Assembly (NCBI GenBank): GCA_008704415.1
Contig: VXIS01000044.1
Coordinates: forward strand, 1 to 64,000
DNA length: 64,000 bases
Source of the DNA: Sphaerosporella brunnea
Taxonomy: Eukaryota; Ascomycota; Pezizomycetes; Pezizales; Pyronemataceae
Direction of reading: 5' to 3'
Position numbers and translations under genes: made by a program
Shown: positions 1-11,175 of the stretch, piece by piece
How positions within the stretch are numbered: the first letter of the stretch is position 1
How the letters are laid out: every line of letters begins with the position of its first letter
Notes under the pieces: model-generated
What the model saw: the letters and a program-made list of their open reading frames with translations, nothing else
Database searches by the model: none
What the model was told of the DNA's origin: nothing

Positions 1-668
1 AGACCGAGTGCTAAAACTCACCTTTTACACGCGAATATATTAAATCACAACACATAAAATTAAAAGCGTTCTCTAGGGCGATAGATATGCAGCTCTAGAA
101 TGATCTGATTGGGAAAAAAAAAAAAAAAAAAAAGGGAGGAGGTGGAGGGTGAAATATTCGCGGGTTGGTGGAAGCATTTCGTATGGGACACCCCTGAGGA
201 TGGCAGACAGGTATTTGGACACTCACAGCCAAGCCACGCAGCGAAAAATCGATAACTTCTCTGAATCTCACTCAAAAATTTTGAAAGGAGTCTCAAATTA
301 AGAGATAGCCGTTGAAACCCTTCAAGCATAAAGAATTTGTGCTGACGATTTTTCGTTTGGTGGGATACCCGCGGGTTGTTACACAAGGTGGAATACTTTC
401 TTTTTCGTCTAGTAGTACAACCATACCTTTTTTGGAATATATTTACCCAATCAGGAAGCTCAAGTGATTGTCCATGTAACTCGCCTGCTCCCTCTCCCAA
501 GTCACAATGCTCCTAGCAAAGTAAATTCCTTTCCAAAACACCGCGCAACATGTAAGGCCAGGTGTTAGCGAGTTTTCCCGAGCTTCTTCGCCCTTTGCAT
601 CTGAAGGAACGTAAGAACAGCCTGGTGTCGCATCAGGTTCTGTCCATTCAACCCTTTCTTAGACTCAA
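1..668. other. Non-coding, nothing recognised
   Basis: There is no convincing gene here. The longest open frame on the minus strand has no ATG start, carries a long poly-A/poly-T derived Phe run (A-tract near 114-133) and shows no domain. Base composition is mildly AT-rich. Confidence 0.5.
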
Positions 669-1238
669 TCATTTTTTTATTGATTTTATCCCTGCCTCCC
701 GCGCATTTCGCTTTAGTTCCTCCGACGATATGCAGGGTGTCGAGCGCCCAACGCTGACATGATTGGCTTGCTTCCCGCCCGGTCGCTGAAAGTAGGTTTC
801 CGGAGTGAGTATTTTTTGCTCCTGCTTCAAGCTCTCAGGCATGTTGAATTCATCTGTACTGGGTACACGCTGAAGGTTCCGCACCCCGCTGGTAGTTGAA
901 GACCATGGTGTTGTCCTCAAACGCATCGAATCCAAACTGTGGACTGCTTGCCATCAAAGTCTGCAAAGCGGAATTATCGATCTCAACAGGATCCTCTTCA
1001 GAATCCGTGACCTCACAATCTTCCTCTTCTTCAAAGTCCTCGTCTTCGGAGTATTCAGGTCTGATTCCTCAAGCTCTGAATCCTCCTCAACACCAACGCG
1101 TGCAAGCAGCTCCTCTGGTAGATCCACCACCTCCTCTTCTCTATTCAGTCGTTCCTCGCTCTTCTGCCGCTTTATTTCCCTTGCAGCTCGCAAAATCTGC
1201 TGCCTCTTGTTTCCCCTGCCGGGCCTGCCTTTAACCAT
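669..1238 (-). pseudogene. Frame-broken acidic/basic ORF, probably transposon-derived
   Basis: Reading leftward from an ATG at 1238, the frame encodes a basic start (MVKGRPGRGNKRQQ) and then a Glu/Asp-rich stretch. It terminates at 954. The acidic composition continues in the next frame (DEDFEEEEDCEVTDSEEDPVE, about 1040-980), and a further frame change near 860 gives a tail with SLKQEQKILTPETYFQ. Three open pieces with continuous character in different frames are what a decayed gene looks like. The layout (basic N-terminus, acidic stretch, then a short motif) resembles accessory N-terminal regions I associate with fungal DDE transposon proteins, but that link is from memory and weak. No intact start-to-stop product exists. 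Confidence 0.4.
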
Positions 1239-3782
1239 TGTAGAGAAGGATGCGGCATAACAGTAGCACGATTGGGCTCGGCGCAGGGACGATTGGACTT
1301 CACTGCACGCGTTGTGTTACCATCTATTGAGCCCCTCAAGAGCTGACACTGGCATTATCACAAAGAAAGGTCGTGTTTTGGGCGTGTTTTGTCGGCTTCG
1401 GGGCGTCACCAGGGGCAGTTCTGGGCACGTGTTCATGCGCTTAGTAACCAGAATGAATGTCACAATTTGCACAGTGACTAGGACACGCGCCTTCTTAATT
1501 TCCGATTATAAGGACACGCGGCCGCTGAGGGAATATTCTAACAATCAATGCCTTTGAACCACACCAAAATTTGCGGGGTACGACACTTGCAAGCATCACC
1601 CTCGTAATGCAGCACTGCATTGCCGTTCAGAGAGGTAATAATTTTCATGGCTAATGGTCTCCAAGGTTCTTTTAATTTTGTACCATCTCATCTTTGAATA
1701 TTCCATTTTTTTTCTCCTACAGTATTCCGATTCTATGGCTTATTCTCTTTTTTTTGACCCTATACTCAAGAATTTTGGACGTGTGGTGGTGGAGTTATTT
1801 TATTTTTTGTTGTGTGGGTCAATCAGAAAATCCCGAACTTGGCGCTCGCCAGAGTAGTAATGTTGGTGTGGTACCGGCCGGGTAACAGCTTGTCCGGATC
1901 CTTGTTTTATGAGTGAGTACGAGTACACGGCACTTGGGTTGGCTTGGCTGACTGAATAAACGAACAAGGCAAACATCTCGAAGAGCAGCTGCGAATGATA
2001 GTTTGTGAATACAAGAAAACAGATGGACTCATCCGTATCGATATCATACTTGAACGTCAACGCTAGCTGCACTGTGCCATCGCCCAATTGCACACGATAC
2101 TAGCAGTTATACTCAAGTAGCCCATAGACGAAAGCTGAAACATGAAAAATTGAAAACGAAAGCCTCGCCAACCACCGTTGCAGCCCATCAATATCAAACT
2201 CTAAAGCCTTTTCCCAACTATTCGCGTTTTGTCGTCGCTCTTCATATAAACCTAACACCAACAGTCCGGGCCTTTCCGTCCCCTGTCGAGGCGGTGGGGG
2301 CGTTCAGAGCACTTGCAGATCTTCTCCTCACGATGTCGACCATGCCGCGCTTCCTTCAATAGGCGCCTGCGTTCTATCGACTGCCGCAACTGCTCCCTGA
2401 GGGCAGCCCGGCGGGCCCTCGACTCGAGGAGCTGGCGATAGAAGTCTTCGAGTTGCTTCCAAGTGTTGTTGCGCGTTTCCTCCGAAAGGTGTGAGGCCGT
2501 GCAAGGAACGCGTGGTAGTAGTTGTCAACCGTAATTGAATAATGAGCGTTTTTCTTCGCTCGACTTCGGCGGCTGGCTCGGTGGTGAACACGATGAAGAT
2601 GGGGGGATGGGATGGGAACTGAGGTAGCTGAGCATGATCACCAGCTCCATGACGAGTTGTGGCATACGCGGGATTCACAGGAATCACTCGGGCTCGGACC
2701 AATTCTTGTTTTGTCACCACGTTTACAGATCCACACGACCTTCTCAATACTCGTGGCAGGTGTTTGTAACCAAAAAAATGCGGGAGGGCGAGACTTTCTC
2801 AATCTGGTGATTTACACGTCAATAATTCTCTTTCGAGTAGAGAAGTTTCGAACGTTCCAGCCACCTGCATTTTTTGGTTCGAAATCCCTACCTTACTCCG
2901 CCTTGTTTGATCGATGTGCTTTCCACCGCCATCCGAACCCGTATGCACGATGCTCTTGGCGTTTAACGCTTCTATTTACCCGCGATATTGCAACATGGCG
3001 CCAAGTGACGCTACTCTAACCCCATACCCCACATCGAGGGGATATCTGGTTCTAGAGCCGATAGAAATTCGCGGGAGGAATGGAACTTGAGCCAGCGTGC
3101 ATAGGCGACTCATCAGGGGAAATCTATCACAATGCGAATTGGTACGCTCATGCTCACTCAAACCGAGCAGCTGGCTGACTGACTCGACAGGTGGATTTGA
3201 TGACTAGAAACGGAGTTGGGGCGATGAGAGGTGGCTCTCGAACTCTGGCTGCCGACCACCGAACGCAATGATTCTCGTTCGTCGGTGGAGTCCAACTTTG
3301 TGGTTGCATGACTACACAACCGGACGGATAGATCCGCAGGCTCTGGGTATCTCGTTCCAAGTTTTCGGCCGAACAGCGCTGGAACAGCTCAATTGCAATC
3401 AGTTCTCTCGTTCATACACTTATGGTGGTGCCAGTATATAATAAACGCTCACCTTCCCGAAGATTCAGTGTAGCAAAACACCCTCCGCTCACGATTCGGC
3501 TATGAGATTTCAACTTCTGAGCAGTAGCATTCTTTTCAACCTTATTGCGGCTACGGTACCTCTCAAAGTTGGTTCGAAAGGGCGTGCGGACTTTGTGCAA
3601 GTCGGCTTCGCACAGTGGTGAGCGAGTGAGAACTTTGACGAAGCCCGTCTTGCGTCCACTAAGCAAGATGAGCTCTATAAAAATAAGATGCGAGCTTCCA
3701 CCGGTTGCGCAATCTCGCGAGCCCATTAAAACAGTGAGGCGATGGATTTGAAAAGCTTGGACCACCCAAAACGATCACGGCT
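1239..3782. other. Non-coding region, no recognisable gene
   Basis: All open frames are short, overlap on both strands and lack family motifs. The stretch is compatible with old degraded repeats next to the DDE relic that follows, but I see no terminal repeats I can define. Confidence 0.5.
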
Positions 3783-4691
3783 GTGCCATGGCCAGGTGCC
3801 ATCCGCTACCAGCTGCCTTTGAAAAGTGAGCTGAGGCTGGAGCATTGGGACGCTTTCATCATGACACTGTTGGCTGTCCCCGGTCCCAAACTCTTGCAAC
3901 TACATGCAGCCACGGCCATCAACAGCGAGGTGAGACCGAGTGAAAGACTTATCCGATCACGAGAAGCTAGAGCTATTGGTGCCAAGCGCAGACGTCTCGC
4001 TGAGGCCGAGCCTGTATCACAGCAAATCGCCGAGCCTGTAGTCCTAGGCCTGGGTGAAGAGGTGGCTAAGGGAATAGAACGAGTCTTACGGGAGCGTGGT
4101 TTGTGGATAGACGGTGAGCCTGCACTGTCCGCCTGCACGCCTGAACTGACCGCAAACCACAAGACTTGCAGAAGCCCAAATCCAAACCACAGCCAAAAAA
4201 CGAAGCGGGTTAAGAACCCTGAAGGTGCTGAGGGAGTGGAGGGCAGGAACTGCTGTGTGACGGCTATCCAATATGCACAGCCAGATTTTAAGGGACAGCG
4301 GAGCCGGATCGAAGAAGCGGTAGAGGACGCGGGACATCTCATTATGTTCTAAACAAAATATCATTGTGAAATGAACTGGATAGAATATTACTGGGGCGCT
4401 TGCAAGCACTATGCCCGCAAGCACTGCACATATACTCTCCCCGGTATTCCACCCTCCTGCATTGTGCACTTAAAATTTCACACGAACATCTTTCAGGACT
4501 TCGCGAGGTTCTTCCAAAAAAAGTTGGAATCCGTTAAACCATCGCTCATTTTTGAGTATTGGAGACGCATCCGGCGCATCATCCAAGCCTACTGCAACGG
4601 GGCCACGTTTGGCGACAAGCAGTATAAGGAACGGGTGTATAAGAGCCATCGGCGAGCCTCACTGAGGTCGCCTAAGGCGGACCTTGGTTAA
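3783..4691 (+). pseudogene. Decayed Tc1/mariner-type DDE transposase, C-terminal part
   Basis: The frame 3783-4352 ends at a TAA (4350-4352). Reading on in the same frame gives TKYHCEMNWIEYYWGACKHY. This is the signature of the C-terminal catalytic block of fungal DDE_3/IS630-Tc1-mariner endonucleases, where an HCELN-IE-WG motif holds the last acidic catalytic residue. The residues just before the stop (QPDFKGQRSRIEEAVEDAGH) also fit this family. The reading continues to 4691 and ends soon after YKSHRR, which resembles the usual end of these proteins. The N-terminal and first catalytic parts are not recognisable upstream, so this is a 5'-degraded, inactive copy with at least one in-frame stop. 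No ATG in a sensible position opens it. I did not find terminal inverted repeats around it. Confidence 0.7.
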
Positions 4692-5093
4692 GGCAGCCGC
4701 GGTGATTGCGGCGGTCGCCCGGGGGGGGGGGGGCAATTGTATTCCCACCACTTCGCACGCTTCTACCACCGCTCCAACCACTTTCTGCACCGTCCGCACG
4801 CTGTTGAAGTCAAGGAAATTTCGACCGAGTTGCAGGTTAATAGCCGCCTCTGCACCATACGCAATATCTAGGTTTACACTAAAATGTATCGGGTGGGGTG
4901 ACCAAGCCTATTTGACACCCTCTCTTCAAGCAAGGTGGGATAAATCTATTCGATCCGTAAACACTGACCATGGGCTTTGGAGAGAAATGATGTCGGTGGG
5001 TAGGGCTGTGTGGACCCTACAGACATGATTTCTGGTGATCTTCACAATATCGCACTCGCATGTCCGTTCTAGACTCTGGAGTAGAGTAGAGTA

Positions 5094-5160
5094 GAGTGAT
5101 ATTACAGTAGAACCTCTCTACAAGAATACCCCTTATAAGAATAACGTCTGTATAAGACTG
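5094..5160 (+). repeat. Possible pogo/Fot-type transposon terminus
   Basis: The sequence CAGTAGAACCTCTCTACAAG starting at 5105 is followed by repeated (T)ATAAGAATA-type words. This is how pogo/Tigger/Fot-type DNA transposon ends look. It is preceded by GAGTGATATTACAG (5094-5107), a 14-mer that recurs exactly at 59811-59824. No matching opposite terminus was found, so it is probably a fragment. Confidence 0.3.
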
Positions 5161-5645
5161 CATGGCCGCGACCCCGACGGTTTTGTATGGGAAATGAGAT
5201 TATTTGTTTTTTTAGAATATTCTTATAAAAAGTGCGGCTGAGCAACGCTGCGCAAAAGCAATTATCGCCCCTTTTATCGCCACCGCTGCGTCCGAGCGTT
5301 CTCCTTCCCATCTCAATACACTTCGTGAAGGCTAAAAACAGAAGCATGGGCGCAGACCAGAACGGCGGGAGATTAAACGTTGGGTTAGCAGGACCCAAAG
5401 GACCCGAAAGTAACCCGCGTTCTAACGTCCTTACAGGGAGACCTGCGTCGACGTCGTCTAAGGGGAGCAAACAGGATGCAGCAGACACGGTTAGTGGATT
5501 TCTTTGGATTTATGTAGAGTGTACTCTTAGATATGGCCGCATTGAAATTACAGAACTGTGAGCTTTGGACGTCGAAAAGCGAGCAGACGTTGAGGAGCAC
5601 TCACACGCCAAGCCAGCCGCCATGCCGTATAATCTCGATTTTGAG

Positions 5646-5718
5646 CAACAGCGGCTAAGTCACTCTGCCACAAGGCTGAGTGACTTCACCACAGGGCGCA
5701 GTGACTTAGCCACTGTTG
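5646..5718. repeat. Hairpin repeat, AGTGACTT/GCCAC core (copy A)
   Basis: This 73-bp imperfect palindrome starts CAACAG and ends CTGTTG. It contains three tandem variants of the unit (A/G)GTGACTTNNCCAC, one inverted. Its core (about 5652-5712) aligns along its whole length with the cores of the two palindromes at 31204-31440. Its flanks do not match theirs. It lies upstream of the Zn2Cys6 gene, about 260 bp before the start codon. Confidence 0.75.
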
Positions 5719-5981
5719 ATAACTACGCCCCCGAGGTTCTAATTATTGGTCACGTAGAACCATAGTAATCTAACCATGTCTCGGCTCTTCGGGCCCACGT
5801 GATGTTGACCTGAACTGCCGCTCGGAGAAATATTGGGCCGCATTCTCACCGCTTAAAGTCGCTCTCGCTCAAGCACGTTCGAACCTTATAGTACTCCCAC
5901 TACCAACCTTCAACTGAGATCATCGAGCTCCTGAGATCCGACCTTGACGCGTATTGTTTCGCCCGGCCCGAAAAAAAATAA

Positions 5982-7199
5982 ATGGCACCCCGCGGACCGC
6001 TGCGCGCGCACAAAAAGGCGCGTTCTGGATGCACGACATGTCGGGCGCGTCGCATAAAGGTAACTCGATTTCCCAACCGAGATACCGAGTTATATTGGAT
6101 GAACTAATCATCTATTCTGCACCTCCAGTGTGATGAGGGACATCCCACGTGCGATAACTGCAGTAAGCGGTCTTTGGTGTGTGCATACAACGGGAAGCCG
6201 CAGGGCCGGATGTCGATACAGAGCCTGTCAACAGTCCAGGAACAGTCGCTGGTAGTTGTACACCCACAGCCTAATTGCCCCATCGATATCAAACCACCTC
6301 TCGGGCATTGCCTTCCGTGTGCAGATCTAGATCTCGCCAACCTATCGCTTCTTCATCAATTTTCCACTTCAACTTATGCAACGATAACTCCCTACACCTC
6401 CGGCGTCTGGCAGACTTTTATCCCGAACATGGCGTTCAGCTCTCCACCGCTTCTTCACTCGTTACTCGCCATGTCTGCACTTCACCTATCATTTCTCAAG
6501 CCCACCGAATTACGGTATCGACGTATCGCCGCGGATCACTACCAGAAAGCTTCGGTTTTGCACCGCCAGGAACTTCTCGAGGGCAGGGCATGGCGGGAAG
6601 GTGGCGCTGCACTATTCGCTACGAGTGCTTTGATCGCGATGTACGTCTTTATCGACCCGAGCATTCATAATATCGAAGAACTGCCAGCCGCCGTCGCTTG
6701 GATTCCTCTTATGCATGGCATCAAAGCCGTGTTGAGAGAATGCTGCTATGAAACCCTGAAGACCGGCTCACTTGCACCGGTATTTACCGTAAATCGTCGG
6801 ATCAAATCGGGCAAAGAGCTTTCTCTGGCCGATGGGACTCCATTGGACTTGCTCACTGATCTTGAATTCTTGTACCGCACTGAGCCAGATACCAGGGAAG
6901 CGACAATCTACGAGAAAGCCGTGGCTGCTCTGCGGGAAGTATGGTCTTATGACGGTGTATTCATATGGCCAGTTACCGTGTCTGGGGAGTTTATTGATCT
7001 GCTGAGGATGAAAAGGCCTCGCGCCTTGGCTTTGGTGGCTGTTTATTATTGCGCAGTGTTTCCGTTGTACGATGGAGTGTGGTGGATTTCTGCCACTCCG
7101 AAGGAGGATCTGGAGATTATCAAGCGGATGATTGGACCGGAGGATGGGATGCTGACAAGAATGATTGGGCAAGCTGAGCGTCTTTGGATGGAATTATGA
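5982..7199 (+). CDS. Zn2Cys6 transcription factor, Upc2-like architecture
   Basis: Two exons, 5982-6059 and 6129-7199, encode 382 aa. The 69-bp intron (GTAACT...CAG, branch CTAAT) splits the zinc cluster after MAPRGPLRAHKKARSGCTTC...RRIK. Exon 2 opens CDEGHPTCDNCSKRSLVC, completing six cysteines in C-x2-C-x6-C-x5-C-x2-C-x6-C order. This is a GAL4-type DNA-binding domain (residues about 17-44). The middle (LLHQF-TYATITPY-VWQTFIPNMAFSSPPLLHSLLAMSALHLSF) is typical of the fungal-specific regulatory domain in Upc2-like sterol-regulator-type factors. The protein is therefore expected to act in the nucleus as a sequence-specific regulator, but its targets cannot be read from the sequence. The ATG at 5982 is the first in frame and sits a normal distance before the cluster. 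A MULE-like element lies 170 bp after the stop. Confidence 0.9.
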
Positions 7200-7371
7200 G
7201 TTGTGGGCGTCTGGGTCTGTACATATGGTGCAGGCGGCGGCCATGGACGTCGTCTCGCGGACCACCCTTTTTAAGGACGAAGATGAGGATCAAGCAATTT
7301 CTTTGTACCGCTTTTTGTTAACGTCTGTGTTTGTCATGTTTTTTTTTTTTTTTTTTTTTTTTTCGTTTTTC

Positions 7372-8380
7372 GGTTATTTGCTATAATACCCCCTTCCGAA
7401 GGCCATCTTTGGCCCCGTACCCTCGATATTAGATTATTTGGCAAAATAGCCTTCAACCCACTCGAGTGAGATTCAAAGACCACGATCAAACTACCCGGAC
7501 CTTGTACTGGAAAATCAAAATGAATTTAACGCCCATCCCGCTCTTTAATACGCCTCCCATTCGTCAGTAGATTAATATATGAGGCTGAGTGCAGGTTCGA
7601 GCACGCCTTTACAAGTGTTACAACGGACCGGAGCACGCTGGACAGCGTTAGGGTTAGTGGGTGCTTCAGAAAAAAACCCAGGCCACCTCATTTTCACTCT
7701 CTACCACAGCCCAGCGAGAAGACAAGCCTCGTTGTTGCCGTCCAACATCACTGCAAACAGAACGGTCTGCCGGAATTTAGACTCCATCCAACCCGATGAA
7801 GGCTGGACCCTGAGGGAACTGTTTCTTTCAGGCCGAAGGATAAAGAAAGATCCGCTAAAACCGTGTGGTGTTGTCTTTGCTGAGAAAATATCAACCCTTG
7901 GGGCACACCTGCGGAGAAGTTCAAAGTAGGCAGGTAGCAGACGAAATTGATCCCCTCGATATTGATGTCTTTACACTGCAAGGCAAGCAGAACTTTGTGG
8001 GCCGCAGCATAGTTGATAGGAGTTTTGAGGTGCTTCTGTACAGCCTCAATAACATCCCGGGGTTTGGTGTCGTTGGTAACAGTCAATAGCTGTGGCACAG
8101 TTTCCTTTACAAAGGAGTGAACGCTTTCTGTACTCCGCAGCACCCAGGCACCGGTTGTATTTGATAACCACAGTTGTTACTTTGACCTGCTCGAGCGCCT
8201 TGTTCCAAAGGGCGCGCACTTTAAAGCCACACTCTTTGGCGGGGGGGGGTTCAGACGTTGTTGGGGTCACTGTCTTTGAGTCTCACTCGAGCGGGTTGAA
8301 GGGTATTTTGCCAAATAATCTAATATCGAGGGTACCGGGCAAAATATGGCCTTCAGAGGGGGGTATTATAGCAAATAACC
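7372..8380 (-). mobile_element. MULE-like DNA transposon, degenerate, ~1.0 kb
   Basis: Two inverted terminal repeats of about 110 bp bound the element. The left one starts GGTTATTTGCTATAATACCC at 7372, and its reverse complement ends at 8380. I estimate about 90% identity, including the shared CTCGATATTAGATTATTTGG block and a CTCGAGTGAGA block. Between them lies a broken transposase relic on the minus strand. Long TIRs plus the Mutator-type coding relic support a MULE. The element is bordered by poly-T on both sides (7340-7363 left, 8381-8390 right), so a target-site duplication cannot be read with confidence. Confidence 0.8.
7748..8270 (-). pseudogene. MULE transposase N-terminal relic
   Basis: Two overlapping minus frames join across a frameshift near 8135. 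The first (8270-8046) reads ECGFKVRALWNKALEQVKVT and ends CLGAAEYRKRS. The second (8143-7748) reads SVHSFVKETVPQLLTV, TKPRDVIEAVQKHLKTPINY and AAAHKVLLALQ. The order (basic WRKW-like region, RP-x-I-x-AV, Y-x-AAHKAL) matches the N-terminal half of fungal Mutator-like (MULE) transposases. The catalytic DDE half is absent, so the element could only move in trans. Confidence 0.65.
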
Positions 8381-9407
8381 TTTTTTTTTTCCCCATAATC
8401 TCCTTTTTGTACATAGAGTGTGCTGAAAGATTGCGCAAGTTGGCATTACTTTTTTTTTGCTAGCCGTGTAACTAATTATATGGTGCTTACATAATAATTA
8501 AAAGCTCGTTCGCTATTTCCCTTTCGTTATCTCAATACTCTGACTCGTAGTTTGCCTTGGACGCAGCGTCAAACCCGCTACGCTGCTCCTCCCAAACCCC
8601 AGTCTTCGGAGAGCCCCTGTTGAGCGAGGTTGGTGGGAAAAAAAACTGCGGCGATGCCTCACCACCGGCGCCGGAGGTGATATTTACCCTCCAGCGCCAG
8701 GTGCACAGGGCGGCCCTCCATCTACCCGGACTCCTACTAGCCACAGCGGGGCCGACTCAGCTAGCCGTCAGATCTAAGAGTATGCAGAAGGCCTAGACAT
8801 ATGGCCAAGAAAGATGGGTAAACAGACCACAACAGCTCGAAATACTGCTTCAAGACATAAGATCTGGTGCTAGTTTCGGTGGATGAACCAATCGGGTAAT
8901 GTCTCAGATCGCTCCATCCAACTCGTGGCAGTTCCGATACCCTTCTCAGTATGATTTGCACATTCCCCGATCCTTTTTGGCCGTAGCTGTATATGCCAAT
9001 AAGAAGCGTATCCAATGGCAAGGGATGGAATCGTTCTGTCATAGTCTCAGAAGATCCCCTTAATCGTTCCAATTGTCGGAACTGGTCCGACTGGTTGTGG
9101 TGCCTCTTCTCCAATAGCGGAACCGCGCGTATGATGGCCGTGCAAAGGCAGAATTAACGTACTATCAACGGCTCAGGAGACGCCCAACATGACAGCTAAC
9201 TACCCGGAGCGAAGTTTTGACATGGTGTGGGCCAATACAACAGCCTCGGCATTGTGAACAGCCTGGATATAAAAGCCAGCGTCTTTCTACCCAACATAAC
9301 TCTACAGAAGCATCCACAAGTATCAATCCATTCAGTTTAAAGGCCAGCCCTTACGTTCATTCAAGCTACCTTCGTTTTTAACCCAACCGGTCCAATTCGC
9401 TGCCACC
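8381..9407. other. Intergenic, RTA1 promoter side
   Basis: No gene is recognised. A minus open frame at 8761-9114 (about 117 codons) has no identifiable domain and is left uncalled. The right part is the promoter of the RTA1-like gene. Confidence 0.5.
9268..9275 (+). promoter_or_regulatory. TATA box of the RTA1-like gene
   Basis: TATAAAAG lies 133 bp upstream of the ATG at 9408. The following ~100 bp is C/T/A-rich and free of ATG, as expected for a leader. The start codon context is GCCACCATGTC, a strong initiation context. Confidence 0.55.
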
Positions 9408-10348
9408 ATGTCTGATGAGCCTGGAAAGTTCGTCTTCTACAGATACACACCGTCTCTGGCCGCTGCGACAATCTTTATGCTCGCCTTCTTCGCCACCTCC
9501 ATTCTCCACGCCGTCCAGCTCTTTCGTACAAAGACATGGTATTTCATCCCACTGCTCATCGGCGCTCTAAGTAAATACAACTCTCCGTGCACTTACTATC
9601 ACCCCACAACTAACCTTTTGCAGTGGAAGCGATTGGTTACATCGGAAGAATGCAGTCCGCTCATGATACGAACAGCCTCGGCCCGTATATGCAACAATCG
9701 CTTCTCCTCCTGATCGCGCCTTCGCTGTTCGCCGCCTCCATCTACATGGTCCTCGGCCGGCTGATTCGAGTTGTCGGCGCCGAGCGGTACTCGCTGTTCT
9801 CGCCACGGTGGTTGACCAAGATCTTCGTTGCGGGCGACGTCTTCAGCTTCTTTATGCAATCGAGCGGAGGAGGAATTATGGCCAGCTCCAAGACTTCGTC
9901 GGCGATGAAGACGGGCCAGAACGTCGTCATCGGAGGCCTCATCGTCCAGATCCTCTTCTTCTCCGTCTTCATGCTGGTGGCTGTCATCTTCCACGTGCGC
10001 ATCCGGAGCACGCCAACCGTCCTGGCCAGCACCCTCCAGCAGCACGGAAGGAGGGGGTGGATCACGCTGCTGTACGTACTGTATGTCGCCAGTGCACTCA
10101 TCCTTGTCCGAAGTCTCTTCAGGGTGGTCGAGTACGCGGAGGGCAATGATGGGGATCTCCTCAAGCATGAGGTTTTTCTGTATGTCTTCGACTCCACCTT
10201 GATGCTGGGGGCTCTGGTCCTGTTCAATGCGGTACACCCTAGCCAGGTCGTTCCCGGTGGGAATACGGAGATCAGGGCTATGGAGCCGCGTTTCGATGGC
10301 ATGCATATGGCCAGCGTTAGGGATTTGACCAGGGACGGTAGGCCATAG
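9408..10348 (+). CDS. RTA1-like seven-transmembrane protein
   Basis: Two exons, 9408-9570 and 9624-10348, encode 295 aa. The 53-bp intron runs GTAAAT...CAG with branch CTAAC. The join restores L-M-EAIGYIGR, a hallmark of the RTA1 family. Seven hydrophobic segments can be read. The first two are SLAAATIFMLAFFATSIL and FIPLLIGAL-EAIGY. The middle ones are LLLLIAPSLFAASIYMVLG, IFVAGDVFSFFMQS and IGGLIVQILFFSVFMLVA. The last two are LLYVLYVASALILVRS and YVFDSTLMLGALVLFNAV. The motifs Y-QS-LLLIAPSL, DV-S---Q--G-G and RS-FR--E are family-typical. RTA1/RSB1-type proteins sit in the plasma membrane and are linked to lipid translocation and resistance to toxic lipids or aminocholesterol. The substrate here is unknown. 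The C-terminal tail is short and hydrophilic. Confidence 0.93.
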
Positions 10349-11175
10349 CGTTCGGGAGGGGGATTGGGGCTAGGCTAGAACGGAGAAAGGAGGGGGTGGA
10401 TATAATTGAGAAAGGGTTGGGCTATAGACTGGGGTAGGATCAATTTTGATAATTTATGTACATCATTTCAAAATTAAAGGGTTCTGGAAGCTCAGCAATT
10501 GCATTGCAAGATCGCGCCCCGCGCCTGAGAACGAGTTCATCGTGTTTATCGCACTTTTCCAACCATCGAATAGATAAGGCAGGCCGGTCGGATTTATTCC
10601 ATCACCTCTGAACTGCAAAACATCGGATGCCAGGATCAAGATGCAAAAAATAGCACAGCCCTGAAGTCATAACGGCGGTCCCTTTAGCACTCGGCCTATC
10701 AGCGATCGGTATGGGTTTGTTAGTCGGGATTAAGGGCTTGCGTCCGGATACGAGAAGTTGAGAACTAACTAGTAGTTCAAGCTTTGCACCTCCCTTGCAT
10801 GAGCGCGAAACTCGTTCATGCACGTTTACGTTAATACGAATTCGAAAACGCACCTTTTTCTTTCTTTTTATTAAAGATAAGATCGGAGGATTTTCTGCCA
10901 CGAGAGGTTTCATTTTTGACACGATGCACGTCTCGGCACGTTTAACCGTTGTTGACATTGACATGACCACACCACAATCCCGTTTTTTTCTTTTTTTTTT
11001 TGATTATTTAATTTAATAAACACTAAGCATAATATACCCGGCCATGAGGCCATCCATCACTTTCCATCACTCGCCGGCCATCCATCCATTACATTCTCCA
11101 AACTGAACCCATCATGACTAGACCCAATCCCCCCCCCTCATGCCCCGCAAACTCCTCGCCCACCGCATGCCCCAT
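10349..11175. other. Intergenic, AT-rich, nothing recognised
   Basis: No supported gene. It contains a T/A-rich stretch around 10855-11020 and the downstream flank of the first secreted-protein gene. Confidence 0.5.

Noticed and set aside
60..500. 146-codon minus frame at the left edge
   Set aside because: It starts with TTG, includes a Phe run from a poly-A tract, and lacks motifs.
9599..10306. Long minus-strand open frames opposite the RTA1-like gene
   Set aside because: They are antisense shadows of a high-GC coding exon. The plus strand has the family motifs, TATA box, start context and intron.
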